This document shows positions 36,596 to 46,517 of a stretch of 64,000 nucleotides of DNA, piece by piece (positions within the stretch are counted from its first letter, which is position 1; the number at the start of each line of letters is the position of its first letter). The notes beneath the pieces are model-generated. The model was not told the DNA's origin and ran no database searches. It saw only the letters and a program-made list of their open reading frames with translations. Origin of the DNA: Microbulbifer sediminum (GTDB lineage: Bacteria > Pseudomonadota > Gammaproteobacteria > Pseudomonadales > Cellvibrionaceae); contig NZ_JAJSAP010000010.1 of assembly GCF_021729035.1 (NCBI RefSeq), forward strand, positions 1-64,000. Direction: 5' to 3'. The translations under genes and the position numbers were made by a program.

Positions 36596-36628
36596 CAGCG
36601 GCCCCTGTAGGCGCGACAGGGGCCGCTG
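36596..36628. terminator. Strong hairpin after the YbaK-like gene
   Basis: CAGCGGCCCCTGT at 36596-36608 pairs perfectly with ACAGGGGCCGCTG at 36616-36628, loop of 7. It lies 8 bp after the stop of the leftward gene. No T-run follows, so it may stabilise the mRNA 3' end rather than terminate by itself. Confidence 0.5.
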
Positions 36629-36636
36629 GCGGGGGG

Positions 36637-37113
36637 TTATGGCCAGTCCTTGCTCAGGTCGCAGTGGCGGCAACCCGAAAACAGCTGGTCGAAGTCGCGC
36701 CCGTCCATTGCCACAAGTTCCTCGTGGTCGCCCGATTCAAAGTAAACGGTGTCGCAGCGCCCCAGGCTGCTGTCCACGAGTGTGGTGATCCCATAAGCGG
36801 GCCCAAGCGGCGGCAGGGCGCCCAGCTCGCAGTCGGGGAAGGTGGAGCCAAGCTCCCCCTCGGGAACCATTTCCAGCTGGTTGCGACCGGTTTCATCGTG
36901 CACGGCGCGCATGTCAACGCTGCTGCTGGCGGGAATAACCACCATTACCGGCCCCTGTGAATCGCGGAGCAGGATCGCCTTGGCAACCCGGTCCTCGCGA
37001 ACATTGGCGGCGTGGGCGGTCTCGCGGCTTGTCGCGCTGTGGGAGTGGGTGATGACCCGGTATGAGACTGAGTGGTCATCCAGAAACTGACTGACTGTTG
37101 AGGCCATGGTCAT
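36637..37113 (-). CDS. YbaK/EbsC-family aminoacyl-tRNA deacylase-like protein
   Basis: A 158-residue protein of the YbaK/ProX editing-domain family. AKAILLRDSQGPVMVVIPASSSVDM corresponds to the conserved core with its Lys. FPDCELGALPPLGPAYGITTLVD is the family block FxxxxxGaxPPfG. Such proteins hydrolyse misacylated tRNA (Cys- or Ala-tRNA-Pro). The start at 37113 has AGGAGGA 7 bp upstream; the frame remains open further but runs into the S10 operon. A second start two codons on is possible. Confidence 0.85.
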   Translation of the reverse strand: MTMASTVSQFLDDHSVSYRVITHSHSATSRETAHAANVREDRVAKAILLRDSQGPVMVVIPASSSVDMRAVHDETGRNQLEMVPEGELGSTFPDCELGALPPLGPAYGITTLVDSSLGRCDTVYFESGDHEELVAMDGRDFDQLFSGCRHCDLSKDWP

Positions 37114-37195
37114 GATGGGTTCCTCCTGTTCGGCCCGATAACCGAAGTGTAGTTTCGCGCCACGGCAGCGTCGAAAAACCGGACAGGCTGGGTGC

Positions 37196-37224
37196 TTGAC
37201 ACCCAGTCCCAGCCCCCGTAGAAT
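37196..37224 (+). promoter_or_regulatory. Consensus promoter of the S10 operon
   Basis: TTGACA at 37196-37201 and TAGAAT at 37219-37224, spacer 17 bp. This is the best sigma70 match I found in the window. The start would be near 37231. Confidence 0.8.
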
Positions 37225-37230
37225 TCGCGC

Positions 37231-37265
37231 TCCTTTTCGCCCGCCCTCGGGGCTGCGTAAAAGGA
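37231..37265 (+). promoter_or_regulatory. S10 leader hairpin
   Basis: TCCTTTT at 37231-37237 pairs with AAAAGGA at 37259-37265, CGC with GCG inside it across a one-base bulge, and an inner GCCC/GGGC stem caps it. It would form the very 5' end of the S10 transcript. A T-rich stretch follows at 37269-37281. Whether L4 acts here, as in E. coli, cannot be told. Confidence 0.55.
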
Positions 37266-37299
37266 CGCTCTTTAGGTTTTTAAGTTGGAGTTTGATTCC

Positions 37300-37611
37300 A
37301 TGCAGGGTCAACGCATTCGAATTCGCCTGAAGGCGTTCGATCACAAGCTGATCGACACGTCCACTCAGGAGATCGTCGAGACGGCCAAGCGCACTGGTGC
37401 GCAGGTTCGCGGTCCCATTCCGCTGCCGACTCGTAAAGAGAAGTACACCGTGCTGATCTCCCCGCACGTCAACAAGGACGCGCGCGACCAGTACGAGATT
37501 CGTACTCACAAGCGTTTGCTGGATATTGTTGAGCCCACCGAGAAGACTGTCGACGCGCTGATGAAGCTCGATCTGGCAGCCGGTGTTGAGGTTCAAATCA
37601 GTCTCGGCTAA
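37300..37611 (+). CDS. rpsJ: Ribosomal protein S10
   Basis: A 103-residue 30S head protein, also the NusE antitermination factor that contacts NusG and Nus[20 protein letters not shown] opens it, and [15 protein letters not shown] and [12 protein letters not shown] are family blocks. The ATG at 37300 follows TTGGAG by 9 bp. First gene of the S10 operon, 110 bp before rplC. Confidence 0.99.
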   Translation: MQGQRIRIRLKAFDHKLIDTSTQEIVETAKRTGAQVRGPIPLPTRKEKYTVLISPHVNKDARDQYEIRTHKRLLDIVEPTEKTVDALMKLDLAAGVEVQISLG

Positions 37612-37721
37612 CACTTTAAATCAACTACCGAATCCCAGGCGAAAAAGGTCTGGGTAGTGTAACGCTCTGAAACTGGGCGGCCGCAGTGGGTTAAAGCCCC
37701 GTGCACTGAGAGGTTAATACG

Positions 37722-38357
37722 ATGACTATAGGTATTGTCGGCCGCAAAAGCGGCATGACTCGCATCTTCACCGAAGATGGCGCGTCCATCCCGGTTACCG
37801 TGATTGAGGTAGCCCCCAACCGCGTCACCCAGGTGAAAACCGTGGATGCTGACGGCTATGCCGCAGTTCAGGTAACTGTGGGCAACCGTAAGGCGTCCCG
37901 TGTCTCCAAGCCCCAAGCGGGCCACTTCGCCAAAGCCAACACTGAGGCTGGCTCCCGTCTGTTCGAACTGCGCACTGACGGTTCTGACGAAACATTCGAA
38001 ATCGGTTCTGAAATCACTGTCTCCGGCTTTGAGGCTGGCCAGATGATTGATGTCACCGGCACTTCCAAGGGTAAAGGCTTCCAGGGCGGCGTTAAGCGCT
38101 GGAACTTCCGCACCCAGGATGCAACTCACGGTAACTCCCTGTCCCATCGCGCTCCCGGCTCTATCGGCCAGTGCCAGACCCCGGGTCGTGTGTGGAAAGG
38201 CAAGAAGATGGCCGGCCACATGGGTGCCGAGCGTGTAACCGTGCAGAACCTGGAAGTGGTTCGTGTCGACGCCGAACGTAACCTGCTGCTGGTCAAGGGT
38301 GCTGTACCCGGTGCGCCCGGCGGTGATGTGATTGTTCGTCCGGCAGTAAAAGCCTAA
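37722..38357 (+). CDS. rplC: Ribosomal protein L3
   Basis: A 211-residue early-assembly 50S protein. [20 protein letters not shown] opens it. [21 protein letters not shown] holds the Gln that PrmB methylates in E. coli, and KMAGHMG follows. The loop reaches close to the peptidyl-transferase centre. 18 bp before rplD. Confidence 0.99.
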   Translation: MTIGIVGRKSGMTRIFTEDGASIPVTVIEVAPNRVTQVKTVDADGYAAVQVTVGNRKASRVSKPQAGHFAKANTEAGSRLFELRTDGSDETFEIGSEITVSGFEAGQMIDVTGTSKGKGFQGGVKRWNFRTQDATHGNSLSHRAPGSIGQCQTPGRVWKGKKMAGHMGAERVTVQNLEVVRVDAERNLLLVKGAVPGAPGGDVIVRPAVKA

Positions 38358-38375
38358 GTCTGAGGGGAAATAGAT

Positions 38376-38990
38376 ATGGAACTGAATATCGCTACTCCCG
38401 AAGGCGCTAAAGGCACTGTAGCTGTCTCTGAAGTGACTTTCGGACGTGAATTCAATCAGGATCTGGTGCACCAGGCGGTAGTGGCTTACATGGCCAGCGC
38501 CCGTCAGGGGACCAAGTCCCAGAAGAATCGCTCTGACGTTTCCGGTGGCGGCAAGAAGCCCTGGCGTCAGAAAGGTACTGGCCGCGCCCGTGCCGGTACC
38601 ATTCGCAGCCCGCTGTGGCGTTCCGGTGGTGTCACCTTCGCCGCCGAGCCGCGTGACCACAGCGTAAAGCTGAACAAGAAAATGTACCGCGCTGCATTGC
38701 GTTGCATCCTGTCTGAGCTGGCTCGCCAGGATCGCCTGGTGGTGGTCGAGTCTTTCGAGGTTGAGGCGCCGAAAACCAAGCAGCTGGTCAGCAAGCTGGC
38801 CCAGTTCGACCTGGCCGACGCACTGATCATCACTGAAGACGTGAGCGAGAACCTCTACCTGGCAGCGCGCAACCTGCACAAGATCGACGTTCGTGACGTG
38901 CAGGGCATCGATCCGGTTAGCCTGATCCGCTTCGACAAGGTCGTGGTTACCGTGTCTGCGCTCAAGAAAATTGAAGAGGTGCTGGGATGA
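38376..38990 (+). CDS. rplD: Ribosomal protein L4
   Basis: A 204-residue 50S protein lining the exit tunnel. The tunnel loop [33 protein letters not shown] is complete. In E. coli L4 represses its own S10 operon by acting on the leader. Its stop overlaps the rplW start by 4 bp (ATGA). Confidence 0.99.
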   Translation: MELNIATPEGAKGTVAVSEVTFGREFNQDLVHQAVVAYMASARQGTKSQKNRSDVSGGGKKPWRQKGTGRARAGTIRSPLWRSGGVTFAAEPRDHSVKLNKKMYRAALRCILSELARQDRLVVVESFEVEAPKTKQLVSKLAQFDLADALIITEDVSENLYLAARNLHKIDVRDVQGIDPVSLIRFDKVVVTVSALKKIEEVLG

Positions 38991-39283
38991 ACCAAGAGCG
39001 ACTCTACAAAGTACTGCTGGGCCCGGTAATTTCCGAAAAAGCTGCTGTGCTGGCGGATGCCGCCAACCAGGTTGTTTTCAAGGTTACCACCGACGCCTCG
39101 AAAGCCGAGATCAAAGCTGCGGTCGAGAAGCTGTTCAACGTTTCCGTTGAGCAGGTGCGCACCGTGAACGTAAAAGGCAAAACCAAGCGTACGCGTTTCG
39201 GCATGGGCCAGCGCAACGATTGGAAAAAAGCCTATGTACGTCTGGCCGAAGGCAGCGACATCAACTTTGAAGCTGCTGAGTAA
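38987..39283 (+). CDS. rplW: Ribosomal protein L23
   Basis: A 98-residue 50S protein at the tunnel exit, the docking site of trigger factor and [22 protein letters not shown] and [26 protein letters not shown] are family blocks. Translationally coupled to rplD by a 4-bp overlap; rplB follows after 14 bp. Confidence 0.99.
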   Translation: MNQERLYKVLLGPVISEKAAVLADAANQVVFKVTTDASKAEIKAAVEKLFNVSVEQVRTVNVKGKTKRTRFGMGQRNDWKKAYVRLAEGSDINFEAAE

Positions 39284-39297
39284 AGGGGACAGTTGCA

Positions 39298-40122
39298 ATG
39301 CCGATTGTAAAAAGTAAACCGACCTCTGCCGGCCGTCGCCACCTGGTCAAGGTTGTTAACCCCGACCTGCACAAGGGTGCGCCTTACGCGCCTCTGGTAG
39401 AGAGTAAGAGCAAAAGCGGTGGCCGGAACAATGCTGGCCGTATCACCACCCGTCACGTCGGTGGTGGTCACAAGCAGAGCTATCGCGTTATCGACTTCAA
39501 GCGCAACAAGGACGGTATTCCGGCCAAGGTTGAGCGTCTGGAGTACGATCCGAACCGCAGCGCGCACATCGCCCTGGTCTGCTATGCAGATGGCGAGCGT
39601 CGCTACATCATTGCACCGAAAGGCCTGAAAGCCGGTGCAACCGTACAGTCCGGTGATGCGGCTCCGATCAGCGTGGGTAATACCCTGCCGCTGCGCAACA
39701 TCCCGGTTGGCTCCGTGATTCACGGAATCGAGCTGAAGCCTGGCAAAGGTGCCCAGTTGGCTCGTTCTGCTGGTGCCTCTGTACAGTTGGTCGCCCGCGA
39801 AGGTCAGTACGCGACCATTCGCCTGCGTTCCGGTGAAATGCGCCGTGTGCTTTCCGAGTGTCGCGCCACCCTGGGTGAAGTGAGCAACTCCGAGCACAGC
39901 CTGCGTAAGCTGGGTAAAGCTGGTGCCAAGCGCTGGCGCGGTGTTCGTCCGACCGTTCGCGGTGTGGCGATGAACCCGGTGGATCACCCGCACGGTGGTG
40001 GTGAAGGTCGTACCTCTGGTGGCCGTCACCCTGTAACCCCGTGGGGCGTGCCTACCAAGGGTAAGAAGACGCGCAAGAACAAGCGCACCAATAACATGAT
40101 TGTACGTCGTCGCGGCAAATAA
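39298..40122 (+). CDS. rplB: Ribosomal protein L2
   Basis: A 274-residue core 50S protein needed for subunit association and peptidyl transfer. [14 protein letters not shown] opens it. The conserved C-terminal block [29 protein letters not shown] contains the functional His. Length matches E. coli (273). Confidence 0.99.
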   Translation: MPIVKSKPTSAGRRHLVKVVNPDLHKGAPYAPLVESKSKSGGRNNAGRITTRHVGGGHKQSYRVIDFKRNKDGIPAKVERLEYDPNRSAHIALVCYADGERRYIIAPKGLKAGATVQSGDAAPISVGNTLPLRNIPVGSVIHGIELKPGKGAQLARSAGASVQLVAREGQYATIRLRSGEMRRVLSECRATLGEVSNSEHSLRKLGKAGAKRWRGVRPTVRGVAMNPVDHPHGGGEGRTSGGRHPVTPWGVPTKGKKTRKNKRTNNMIVRRRGK

Positions 40123-40159
40123 GCCGCGCGTCGTCTGAGCAGCTAGAGAGGAATCGACA

Positions 40160-40438
40160 GTGCCACGCTCACTAAAGAAAGGTCCCTTTATTGATCTGCA
40201 TTTGATCAAGAAGGTGGAGGCGGCGATCGCAGCCAATGATCGTCGACCGATTAAAACCTGGTCCCGCCGTTCCATGATTATGCCGGAAATGGTTGGACTG
40301 ACGATTGCCGTGCACAACGGTCGTCAACACGTGCCCGTACTGGTCAACGAAGAAATGGTTGGCCATAAGCTGGGCGAGTTCGCCGCCACCCGCACTTACC
40401 GCGGTCACGCTGCGGACAAGAAAGCGAAGAAGCGCTAA
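40160..40438 (+). CDS. rpsS: Ribosomal protein S19
   Basis: A 92-residue 30S head protein. [19 protein letters not shown] opens it and [28 protein letters not shown] is the core. The start is GTG at 40160 after AGAGAGGA. rplV follows 15 bp after the stop. Confidence 0.99.
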   Translation: MPRSLKKGPFIDLHLIKKVEAAIAANDRRPIKTWSRRSMIMPEMVGLTIAVHNGRQHVPVLVNEEMVGHKLGEFAATRTYRGHAADKKAKKR

Positions 40439-40453
40439 GCCGAGGTTAAAACG

Positions 40454-40786
40454 ATGGAAGTAGCAGCAAAACTACGCGGCGCTCGTCTGTCGGCGCAAAA
40501 GGCGCGTCTGGTAGCTGATCAGATTCGCGGCAAAGGTGTCGAGGAAGCCCTGGACATCCTGGCGTTCAGCCAGAAAAAGGGCGCGGCGATCGTCAAGAAA
40601 GTTCTGGAGTCGGCCATTGCCAACGCCGAGCACAACGACGGTGCCGACGTTGACGAGCTGAAGGTGTCCACTATTTTCGTGGACGAAGGTATGACCATGA
40701 AGCGCATCAAGCCGCGCGCCAAGGGTCGTGCCGACCGTATTCTTAAGCGTACTTGTCACATCACTGTGAAAGTGGCCGAGAAATAA
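40454..40786 (+). CDS. rplV: Ribosomal protein L22
   Basis: A 110-residue 50S tunnel protein. [17 protein letters not shown] and the hairpin region [25 protein letters not shown], where macrolide-resistance changes occur in other species, look normal. Operon member, 19 bp before rpsC. Confidence 0.99.
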   Translation: MEVAAKLRGARLSAQKARLVADQIRGKGVEEALDILAFSQKKGAAIVKKVLESAIANAEHNDGADVDELKVSTIFVDEGMTMKRIKPRAKGRADRILKRTCHITVKVAEK

Positions 40787-40805
40787 GAGAGCAGGCGAGA
40801 AAACC

Positions 40806-41486
40806 ATGGGACAAAAAGTAAATCCTACCGGCATTCGTCTGGGTATCGTTAAAAAGCATACCTCTGTGTGGTATGCCGGCAGCGACGAGTACGCAGACAA
40901 GCTGTACACGGATCTGAATGTTCGCGATTTCATTCGCAAGAAGCTGGCCCACGCTTCCGTGAGCCGCATCGAGATCGAACGTCCGGCCAACACTGCGCGT
41001 GTGACCATTCACACCGCTCGCCCGGGCATCGTGATCGGTAAAAAAGGTGAAGACGTTGAGCGTCTGCGCAACGAGGTGAGCGCGAAGATGGGTGTGCCGG
41101 TGCACATTGACATCGAGGAAGTGCGCAAGCCAGACCTGGACGCCACCCTGGTGGCCCAGAACGTTGCCCAGCAGCTGGAGCGTCGTGTGATGTTCCGTCG
41201 CGCGATGAAGCGTGCGGTTCAGAACGCCATGCGCCAGGGTGCCGAAGGCATCCGGATTCAGGTCGGTGGCCGTCTGGGCGGTGCTGAAATTGCTCGCACC
41301 GAGTGGTACCGCGAAGGTCGTGTGCCCCTGCACACCCTGCGCGCGAACATCGACTACGGCACTGCTGAAGCGATGACCACTTACGGCATCATCGGTATCA
41401 AGGTATGGATCTTCAAAGGTGAGGTTATCGGCGACGAAATGCCCGATGAGCAGCCGAAGAAGACCCGCAAGAAAGCTGCTAAGTAA
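40806..41486 (+). CDS. rpsC: Ribosomal protein S3
   Basis: A 226-residue 30S protein at the mRNA entry channel. [18 protein letters not shown] opens it. The KH domain shows [17 protein letters not shown], and the C-terminal domain has [28 protein letters not shown] Lys-rich tail ends it. Confidence 0.99.
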   Translation: MGQKVNPTGIRLGIVKKHTSVWYAGSDEYADKLYTDLNVRDFIRKKLAHASVSRIEIERPANTARVTIHTARPGIVIGKKGEDVERLRNEVSAKMGVPVHIDIEEVRKPDLDATLVAQNVAQQLERRVMFRRAMKRAVQNAMRQGAEGIRIQVGGRLGGAEIARTEWYREGRVPLHTLRANIDYGTAEAMTTYGIIGIKVWIFKGEVIGDEMPDEQPKKTRKKAAK

Positions 41487-41497
41487 GGGGTGCGCAG

Positions 41498-41911
41498 ATG
41501 CTACAACCGAAGCGTACAAAATTCCGCAAGGTACAGAAGGGTCGCAACCGCGGTCTTTCCCAGCGCGGCTCCAAGGTGAGCTTTGGCGAGTTTGGCCTCA
41601 AGGCCATTGGTCGTGGTCGCATCACTGCGCGCCAGATCGAAGCGGCTCGTCGCGCAATGACCCGTCACGTAAAGCGTGGCGGTAAGATCTGGATTCGAGT
41701 GTTTCCGGACAAGCCCATTTCCAGTAAGCCCCTCGAAGTTCGGATGGGTAAAGGTAAGGGTAACGTAGAATATTGGGTGGCACAGATCCAGCCGGGTAAG
41801 GTCCTCTACGAGATGGAGGGTGTTTCCGAGGATCTGGCTCGCGAAGCTTTCGAGCTCGCCGCGGCCAAGCTGCCTGTGAAGACAACTTTCGTTAAGCGTT
41901 CGGTGATGTAA
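41498..41911 (+). CDS. rplP: Ribosomal protein L16
   Basis: A 137-residue 50S protein near the A site. [19 protein letters not shown] opens it, and [32 protein letters not shown] is the core with the Arg that YcfD hydroxylates in E. coli. Its TAA stop shares a base with the rpmC ATG. Confidence 0.99.
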   Translation: MLQPKRTKFRKVQKGRNRGLSQRGSKVSFGEFGLKAIGRGRITARQIEAARRAMTRHVKRGGKIWIRVFPDKPISSKPLEVRMGKGKGNVEYWVAQIQPGKVLYEMEGVSEDLAREAFELAAAKLPVKTTFVKRSVM

Positions 41912-42102
41912 TGAAGACTGCAGATCTACGCGAAAAGTCAGTTGAGGAGTTGAACCAGGAGCTGCTGAATCAACTGGAAGCTCAGTTCAAGCTTCGCATG
42001 CAACAGTCCACCGGTCAGCTGGCTCAGACTCATCTGCTGAAGCAGACTCGTCGCGACATTGCTCGCATTAAGACTGTGTTGACCGAGAAGGCAGGTAATT
42101 AA
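41911..42102 (+). CDS. rpmC: Ribosomal protein L29
   Basis: A 63-residue 50S protein beside the tunnel exit, a pair of helices: [26 protein letters not shown] and the [11 protein letters not shown] helix. Overlaps the rplP stop by one base and precedes rpsQ by 2 bp. Confidence 0.98.
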   Translation: MKTADLREKSVEELNQELLNQLEAQFKLRMQQSTGQLAQTHLLKQTRRDIARIKTVLTEKAGN

Positions 42103-42104
42103 TC

Positions 42105-42368
42105 ATGGCTGAAGCAAAACTGAAGCGTACTGCGACTGGTAAGGTCGTAAGTGACAAGATGGACAAAACCATCACCGTTTTGATCGAGCGCCGTGTTAAG
42201 CACCCGATCTACGGCAAATACGTGAGCAAGTCCACCAAGCTCAAGGCTCACGACGAGAACAACGACTGCAACATCGGTGATGTTGTGGTTATCGAGGAGT
42301 CTCGTCCGCTGTCCAAGAGCAAAGCCTGGGCTTTGCAGAAAATTGTAGAGCGTGCGGCGAAGGTTTAA
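42105..42368 (+). CDS. rpsQ: Ribosomal protein S17
   Basis: An 87-residue OB-fold 30S protein binding 16S rRNA early in assembly. [31 protein letters not shown] is the core. Last gene of the S10 operon by the E. coli scheme; rplN follows after 34 bp with no terminator seen. Confidence 0.99.
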   Translation: MAEAKLKRTATGKVVSDKMDKTITVLIERRVKHPIYGKYVSKSTKLKAHDENNDCNIGDVVVIEESRPLSKSKAWALQKIVERAAKV

Positions 42369-42402
42369 CCCCTAGCGCATTGAAGAGTTTCGGAGAGAGA
42401 CG

Positions 42403-42771
42403 ATGATTCAAGCGGAATCCTACTTAGAAGTAGCTGACAACAGTGGGGCTCGCCGCGTCATGTGCATCAAGGTGCTGGGCGGCTCCCATCGTCGGTATGC
42501 TGGCGTGGGCGACATTATTAAGGTGACCGTTAAGGAAGCCATTCCCCGCGGTAAAGTAAAGAAAGGTCAGGTAATGAACGCAGTGGTCGTGCGCACCAAG
42601 AAAGGTGTGCGTCGCCCCGACGGTTCCCTGATTAAGTTTGACGAAAACGCAGCGGTACTGCTGAACCAGCAACATGCGCCGGTCGGCACCCGTATTTTTG
42701 GCCCGGTAACTCGCGAGCTGCGCGGTGAGAAGTTCATGAAGATCATCTCACTGGCTCCCGAAGTTATCTAA
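42403..42771 (+). CDS. rplN: Ribosomal protein L14
   Basis: A 122-residue 50S interface protein. [28 protein letters not shown] opens it and [13 protein letters not shown] closes the core. First gene of the spc group. I see no separate promoter in the 34-bp gap, so transcription probably continues from the S10 operon. Confidence 0.99.
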   Translation: MIQAESYLEVADNSGARRVMCIKVLGGSHRRYAGVGDIIKVTVKEAIPRGKVKKGQVMNAVVVRTKKGVRRPDGSLIKFDENAAVLLNQQHAPVGTRIFGPVTRELRGEKFMKIISLAPEVI

Positions 42772-42791
42772 GCCTCGAGCGGAGAATAGTT

Positions 42792-43109
42792 ATGCGCAAG
42801 ATCAAGCGTGACGATGAAGTGATCGTTATCGCCGGTCGCGACAAGGGCAAGCGCGGCACCGTACGCAAGGTGCTGAACGACGGCCGCCTGATCGTTTCCG
42901 GTGTTCAGATGATCAAGAAACACCAGAAGCCAAACCCCCAGCTGGGCGTTGCCGGTGGAATCGTTGAGAAAGAGGCCGCTATCCAGGCCTCCAATGTGGC
43001 GATTTTCAACCCCGGCACTCAGAAAGCTGACCGTGTAGGCTTCAAAGTACTGGAAGACGGCACTAAGATTCGCGTCTTCAAATCCAGCGGCGAAGCCGTA
43101 GACGCATAA
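42792..43109 (+). CDS. rplX: Ribosomal protein L24
   Basis: A 105-residue 50S assembly initiator. The KOW motif is in [22 protein letters not shown]; the C-terminal block is [13 protein letters not shown]. In E. coli S8 represses the spc operon from the L24-L5 junction, here 43110-43127. Confidence 0.99.
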   Translation: MRKIKRDDEVIVIAGRDKGKRGTVRKVLNDGRLIVSGVQMIKKHQKPNPQLGVAGGIVEKEAAIQASNVAIFNPGTQKADRVGFKVLEDGTKIRVFKSSGEAVDA

Positions 43110-43127
43110 GCAGGTTGGGTATTTATC

Positions 43128-43667
43128 ATGGCAAAGCTTAAAGAGCTCTACGTTAAAGAACTCGCGCCCAAGCTGAAGGAAGAGCTGGGTGTAGAGAATG
43201 TGATGGCCGTGCCGCGCATCACCAAGATCACCATCAACATGGGTGTTGGTGAGGCGATTGGTGACAAGAAGGTACTGGACCACGCTGTCGAGGACATGAC
43301 AGCAATCACTGGTCAAAAGCCCATTATCACCAAGGCGCGCAAATCCATCGCGGGCTTCAAGATTCGTGATGGCTGGCCGATCGGTTGTAAGGTGACTCTG
43401 CGCGGTGAGCGCATGTATGAGTTCCTGGAGCGCCTGGTTGACATCGCGATTCCGCGTATCCGTGACTTCCGTGGCATCAGCCCGAAGCAGTTCGACGGCC
43501 GCGGTAATTTCTCGATGGGCGTTAATGAGCAAATCATCTTCCCGGAAATTGACTACGACAAGGTAGACAAGCTCCGTGGTCTGGATATTTGCATTACTAC
43601 TACAGCCGCCAACGACGATCACGGTCGTGCGCTGCTGAAAGCATTTAACTTCCCGTTTAAGGGTTAA
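43128..43667 (+). CDS. rplE: Ribosomal protein L5
   Basis: A 179-residue protein binding 5S rRNA. It shows [41 protein letters not shown] and the C-terminal [26 protein letters not shown]. rpsN follows after 9 bp. Confidence 0.99.
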   Translation: MAKLKELYVKELAPKLKEELGVENVMAVPRITKITINMGVGEAIGDKKVLDHAVEDMTAITGQKPIITKARKSIAGFKIRDGWPIGCKVTLRGERMYEFLERLVDIAIPRIRDFRGISPKQFDGRGNFSMGVNEQIIFPEIDYDKVDKLRGLDICITTTAANDDHGRALLKAFNFPFKG

Positions 43668-43676
43668 GAGGATTCC

Positions 43677-43982
43677 ATGGCGAAGAAATCCATGATTGCG
43701 CGCGAAGATAAGCGCGCTCGAACCGCAGCTAAGTACGCTGAAAAGCGTCAAGAGCTGAAGGCGATCATCGCCAGTACCACTGCTTCCGAAGAGGAGAAGT
43801 GGGAGGCTCAACTCAAGCTGCAGAAACTGCCGCGCGATGCAAGCCCGGTACGTCAGCAACGTCGCTGCCGTATTACTGGTCGCCCCCACGCTGTTTACCG
43901 CAAGTTCGGCCTGTGCCGTAACAAGCTGCGCGAAGCGGCCATGCGTGGTGATGTTCCCGGCCTGGTCAAGTCCAGCTGGTAA
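43677..43982 (+). CDS. rpsN: Ribosomal protein S14 (long, zinc-free form)
   Basis: A 101-residue 30S head protein. It is the long form without the four-Cys zinc site: the core reads [25 protein letters not shown] with only isolated cysteines. AKKSMIARE opens it. This form works under zinc limitation, while L36 here keeps its zinc site. Confidence 0.99.
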   Translation: MAKKSMIAREDKRARTAAKYAEKRQELKAIIASTTASEEEKWEAQLKLQKLPRDASPVRQQRRCRITGRPHAVYRKFGLCRNKLREAAMRGDVPGLVKSSW

Positions 43983-44024
43983 GAAGTCCAGCCGGTATTC
44001 GGCAGATTTGAGGAGTCTCATAAA

Positions 44025-44417
44025 ATGAGTATGCAAGATCCGTTGGCAGATATGCTGACTCGCATCCGCAATGCCCTCGGGCGCGGAAAGGCTGAGGTCA
44101 CACTGCCTTCATCCAAACTGAAAGTGAATGTGGCCAAGGTCCTGAAGGACGAGGGTTACATCAACGATTACGCCGTAAGCGAAGGTGCCAAGCCGGAGCT
44201 GACCATTGACCTGAAATACTTCCAGGGCAAGCCGGTCATCGCCGAGCTGGACCGTCTGTCCCGTCCGGGCCTGCGCGCTTACTTTGGTAAGAAAGCTCTG
44301 CCTTCCGTCCGCGGTGGCCTGGGTATCGCAATCGTCTCCACCTCCAAGGGTGTGATGACTGATCGTGCTGCTCGCCAGGCTGGTATCGGCGGCGAAGTGC
44401 TTTGCACCGTATTCTAA
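44025..44417 (+). CDS. rpsH: Ribosomal protein S8
   Basis: A 130-residue 30S protein that in E. coli also represses the spc operon. [22 protein letters not shown] opens it and the end [11 protein letters not shown] is typical. The C-terminal core has [17 protein letters not shown]. Confidence 0.99.
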   Translation: MSMQDPLADMLTRIRNALGRGKAEVTLPSSKLKVNVAKVLKDEGYINDYAVSEGAKPELTIDLKYFQGKPVIAELDRLSRPGLRAYFGKKALPSVRGGLGIAIVSTSKGVMTDRAARQAGIGGEVLCTVF

Positions 44418-44429
44418 GCGGGGGTTGGT

Positions 44430-44963
44430 ATGTCTCGAGTAGCAAATGATCCGGTAAAAATCCCCGCAGGCGTTACCGTTGACCTGAAAGGCCAGGACAT
44501 CGCCGTCAAAGGCGGTAATGGCAACCTGGACATGGTCATCCATGGCGATGTGGAAGTGGCAGAGGCGGACAGCCAGCTGACTTTCACCGCACGTAACGGT
44601 TCCAAGAAGGCCAAGGCGCTCGCGGGTACTACACGCGCACTGGTCAACAACATGGTGGTAGGTGTCAGCCAGGGCTTCGAGCGTAAGCTGCAGCTGAACG
44701 GTGTAGGTTACCGTGCCAAGGCGTCCGGTAAGACCGTAAACCTGACCCTGGGTTTCTCCCACCCCATCGATTATCAGCTGCCGGAAGGTGTGACTGCTGA
44801 AACACCGTCGCAGACTGAAATCGTACTCAAGAGCAGCGACAAGCAGCTGCTGGGCCAAGTGGCTTCTGAGATCCGTGCATTCCGTCCGCCGGAGCCCTAC
44901 AAAGGTAAGGGTGTCCGTTACGCCGACGAGCGCGTGTTCCGCAAAGAGGCCAAGAAGAAGTAG
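44430..44963 (+). CDS. rplF: Ribosomal protein L6
   Basis: A 177-residue 50S protein near the factor-binding site. [14 protein letters not shown] opens it; [11 protein letters not shown] and [14 protein letters not shown] are the family signatures. rplR follows after 13 bp. Confidence 0.99.
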   Translation: MSRVANDPVKIPAGVTVDLKGQDIAVKGGNGNLDMVIHGDVEVAEADSQLTFTARNGSKKAKALAGTTRALVNNMVVGVSQGFERKLQLNGVGYRAKASGKTVNLTLGFSHPIDYQLPEGVTAETPSQTEIVLKSSDKQLLGQVASEIRAFRPPEPYKGKGVRYADERVFRKEAKKK

Positions 44964-44976
44964 GTAGGGCATAGAA

Positions 44977-45327
44977 ATGAACGTTAAGAAGCAATCTCGC
45001 TTGCGTCGTGCACGCCGTGCCCGCGCCAAGATCCGCGAGCTCGGCGCTGTTCGCCTGACCGTGAACCGCACGCCGCGCCACATTTACGCACAGGTCCTGT
45101 CTGCCGATGGCGACAAGGTACTGGCTTCTGCCTCTACCCTGGACAAAGACCTGCGCGCAGGAAAAACCGGGAACGTCGATGCCGCCACAGCGGTTGGCAC
45201 CCTGATCGCCGAGCGCGCCAAGGCCGCTGGCGTTGAGCAGGTCGCCTTCGATCGCAGCGGTTTCAAGTACCACGGCCGCGTAAAGGCTCTGGCTGACGCC
45301 GCCCGCGAAGCCGGTCTGAAATTCTAA
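44977..45327 (+). CDS. rplR: Ribosomal protein L18
   Basis: A 116-residue 5S-rRNA-binding protein. [33 protein letters not shown] is the N-terminal half and [24 protein letters not shown] the C-terminal signature. rpsE follows after 10 bp. Confidence 0.99.
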   Translation: MNVKKQSRLRRARRARAKIRELGAVRLTVNRTPRHIYAQVLSADGDKVLASASTLDKDLRAGKTGNVDAATAVGTLIAERAKAAGVEQVAFDRSGFKYHGRVKALADAAREAGLKF

Positions 45328-45337
45328 GGGTTGAGTT

Positions 45338-45844
45338 ATGGCTAGAGAGAAAGACAAAAGCAACGACGAAGGCCTGCAGGAGAAGCTGGTCCAGGTCAAT
45401 CGTGTTGCCAAGACTGTTAAAGGTGGTCGTATTTTCGCTTTCACCGCGCTGACCGTGGTGGGTGATGGTAACGGCCGTGTCGGCTTCGGTCGCGGCAAGG
45501 CGCGCGAAGTGCCGGTAGCGATCCAGAAGGCGATGGAAGCTGCGCGTCGCAACATGATTCAGGTAGACCTGAATGGCGACACCATCCAGTACGCCACCAA
45601 TGGCCGCCACGGCGGTTCCAAGGTGTACATGCAGCCAGCCTCCCAGGGTACCGGCGTAATCGCCGGCGGTGCCATGCGCTCCGTCCTGGATATGGTTGGC
45701 GTGCACAACGTACTGGCCAAGTGCTACGGCTCCACCAACCCGGTGAACGTAGTACGCGCTACTTTCAACGCGCTGGCTCAGATGAGCAGCCCGGAAGACG
45801 TAGCGGCCAAGCGCGGCAAGTCTGTTGAAGAAATCCTGAACTGA
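45338..45844 (+). CDS. rpsE: Ribosomal protein S5
   Basis: A 168-residue 30S protein affecting decoding accuracy. [40 protein letters not shown] is the N-terminal dsRNA-binding-like domain. The site of spectinomycin-resistance changes looks normal. Confidence 0.99.
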   Translation: MAREKDKSNDEGLQEKLVQVNRVAKTVKGGRIFAFTALTVVGDGNGRVGFGRGKAREVPVAIQKAMEAARRNMIQVDLNGDTIQYATNGRHGGSKVYMQPASQGTGVIAGGAMRSVLDMVGVHNVLAKCYGSTNPVNVVRATFNALAQMSSPEDVAAKRGKSVEEILN

Positions 45845-45884
45845 TCGCGGTTCGGGCACCAAGGTTATTTAGTGGGTTAAGACC

Positions 45885-46070
45885 ATGGCTAAGAAGACCA
45901 TTAAAGTCACCCAGATCAAGAGCATCGCCAAGCGCCTGAAGAACCATCAGGCGTGCGTTGCGGGTCTGGGCCTGCGCCGCATCGGTCACACTGTGGAAGT
46001 GGAAGACACTCCCTCCGTGCGCGGCATGATCAACAAAGTTAACTATCTGGTTAAGGTAGAGGGGGAATAA
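45885..46070 (+). CDS. rpmD: Ribosomal protein L30
   Basis: A 61-residue 50S protein. [35 protein letters not shown] is the conserved core. One base separates its stop from the rplO start. Confidence 0.98.
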   Translation: MAKKTIKVTQIKSIAKRLKNHQACVAGLGLRRIGHTVEVEDTPSVRGMINKVNYLVKVEGE

Positions 46071-46071
46071 C

Positions 46072-46506
46072 ATGCGTTTGAACGACCTGTCTCCCGCAGA
46101 AGGCCACAAGCACAGCGCCAAGCGCGTTGGACGTGGTATCGGCAGTGGCCTGGGTAAAACCGGTGGCCGCGGCCACAAGGGCCAGAAATCCCGTTCCGGC
46201 GGTTCCGTGCGTCCGGGCTTCGAAGGCGGTCAGATGCCGCTGCAGAAGCGCCTGCCGAAGTACGGCTTCACCGCGTACAGCTCCCGTTTTGCGGATGAAG
46301 TGCGCCTGGGTGAGCTGAACAAGGTGGATGCGGACGTAATTGATTTGGCAGCGCTGAAGAATGCCGATATTATCGGCAGCCACGTAAAACGCGCCAAAGT
46401 GTTCCTGTCCGGCGAGCTGACCAAGGCGGTGACCGTCAAAGGTCTGGCAGTCAGCAAGGGCGCTAAAGCGGCCATCGAAGCTGCTGGCGGTAAAGTAGAA
46501 GACTAA
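46072..46506 (+). CDS. rplO: Ribosomal protein L15
   Basis: A 144-residue 50S protein. [22 protein letters not shown] opens it, with the Gly-rich [28 protein letters not shown] region. secY follows after 11 bp. Confidence 0.99.
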   Translation: MRLNDLSPAEGHKHSAKRVGRGIGSGLGKTGGRGHKGQKSRSGGSVRPGFEGGQMPLQKRLPKYGFTAYSSRFADEVRLGELNKVDADVIDLAALKNADIIGSHVKRAKVFLSGELTKAVTVKGLAVSKGAKAAIEAAGGKVED

Positions 46507-46517
46507 TTGAGGCCCCA

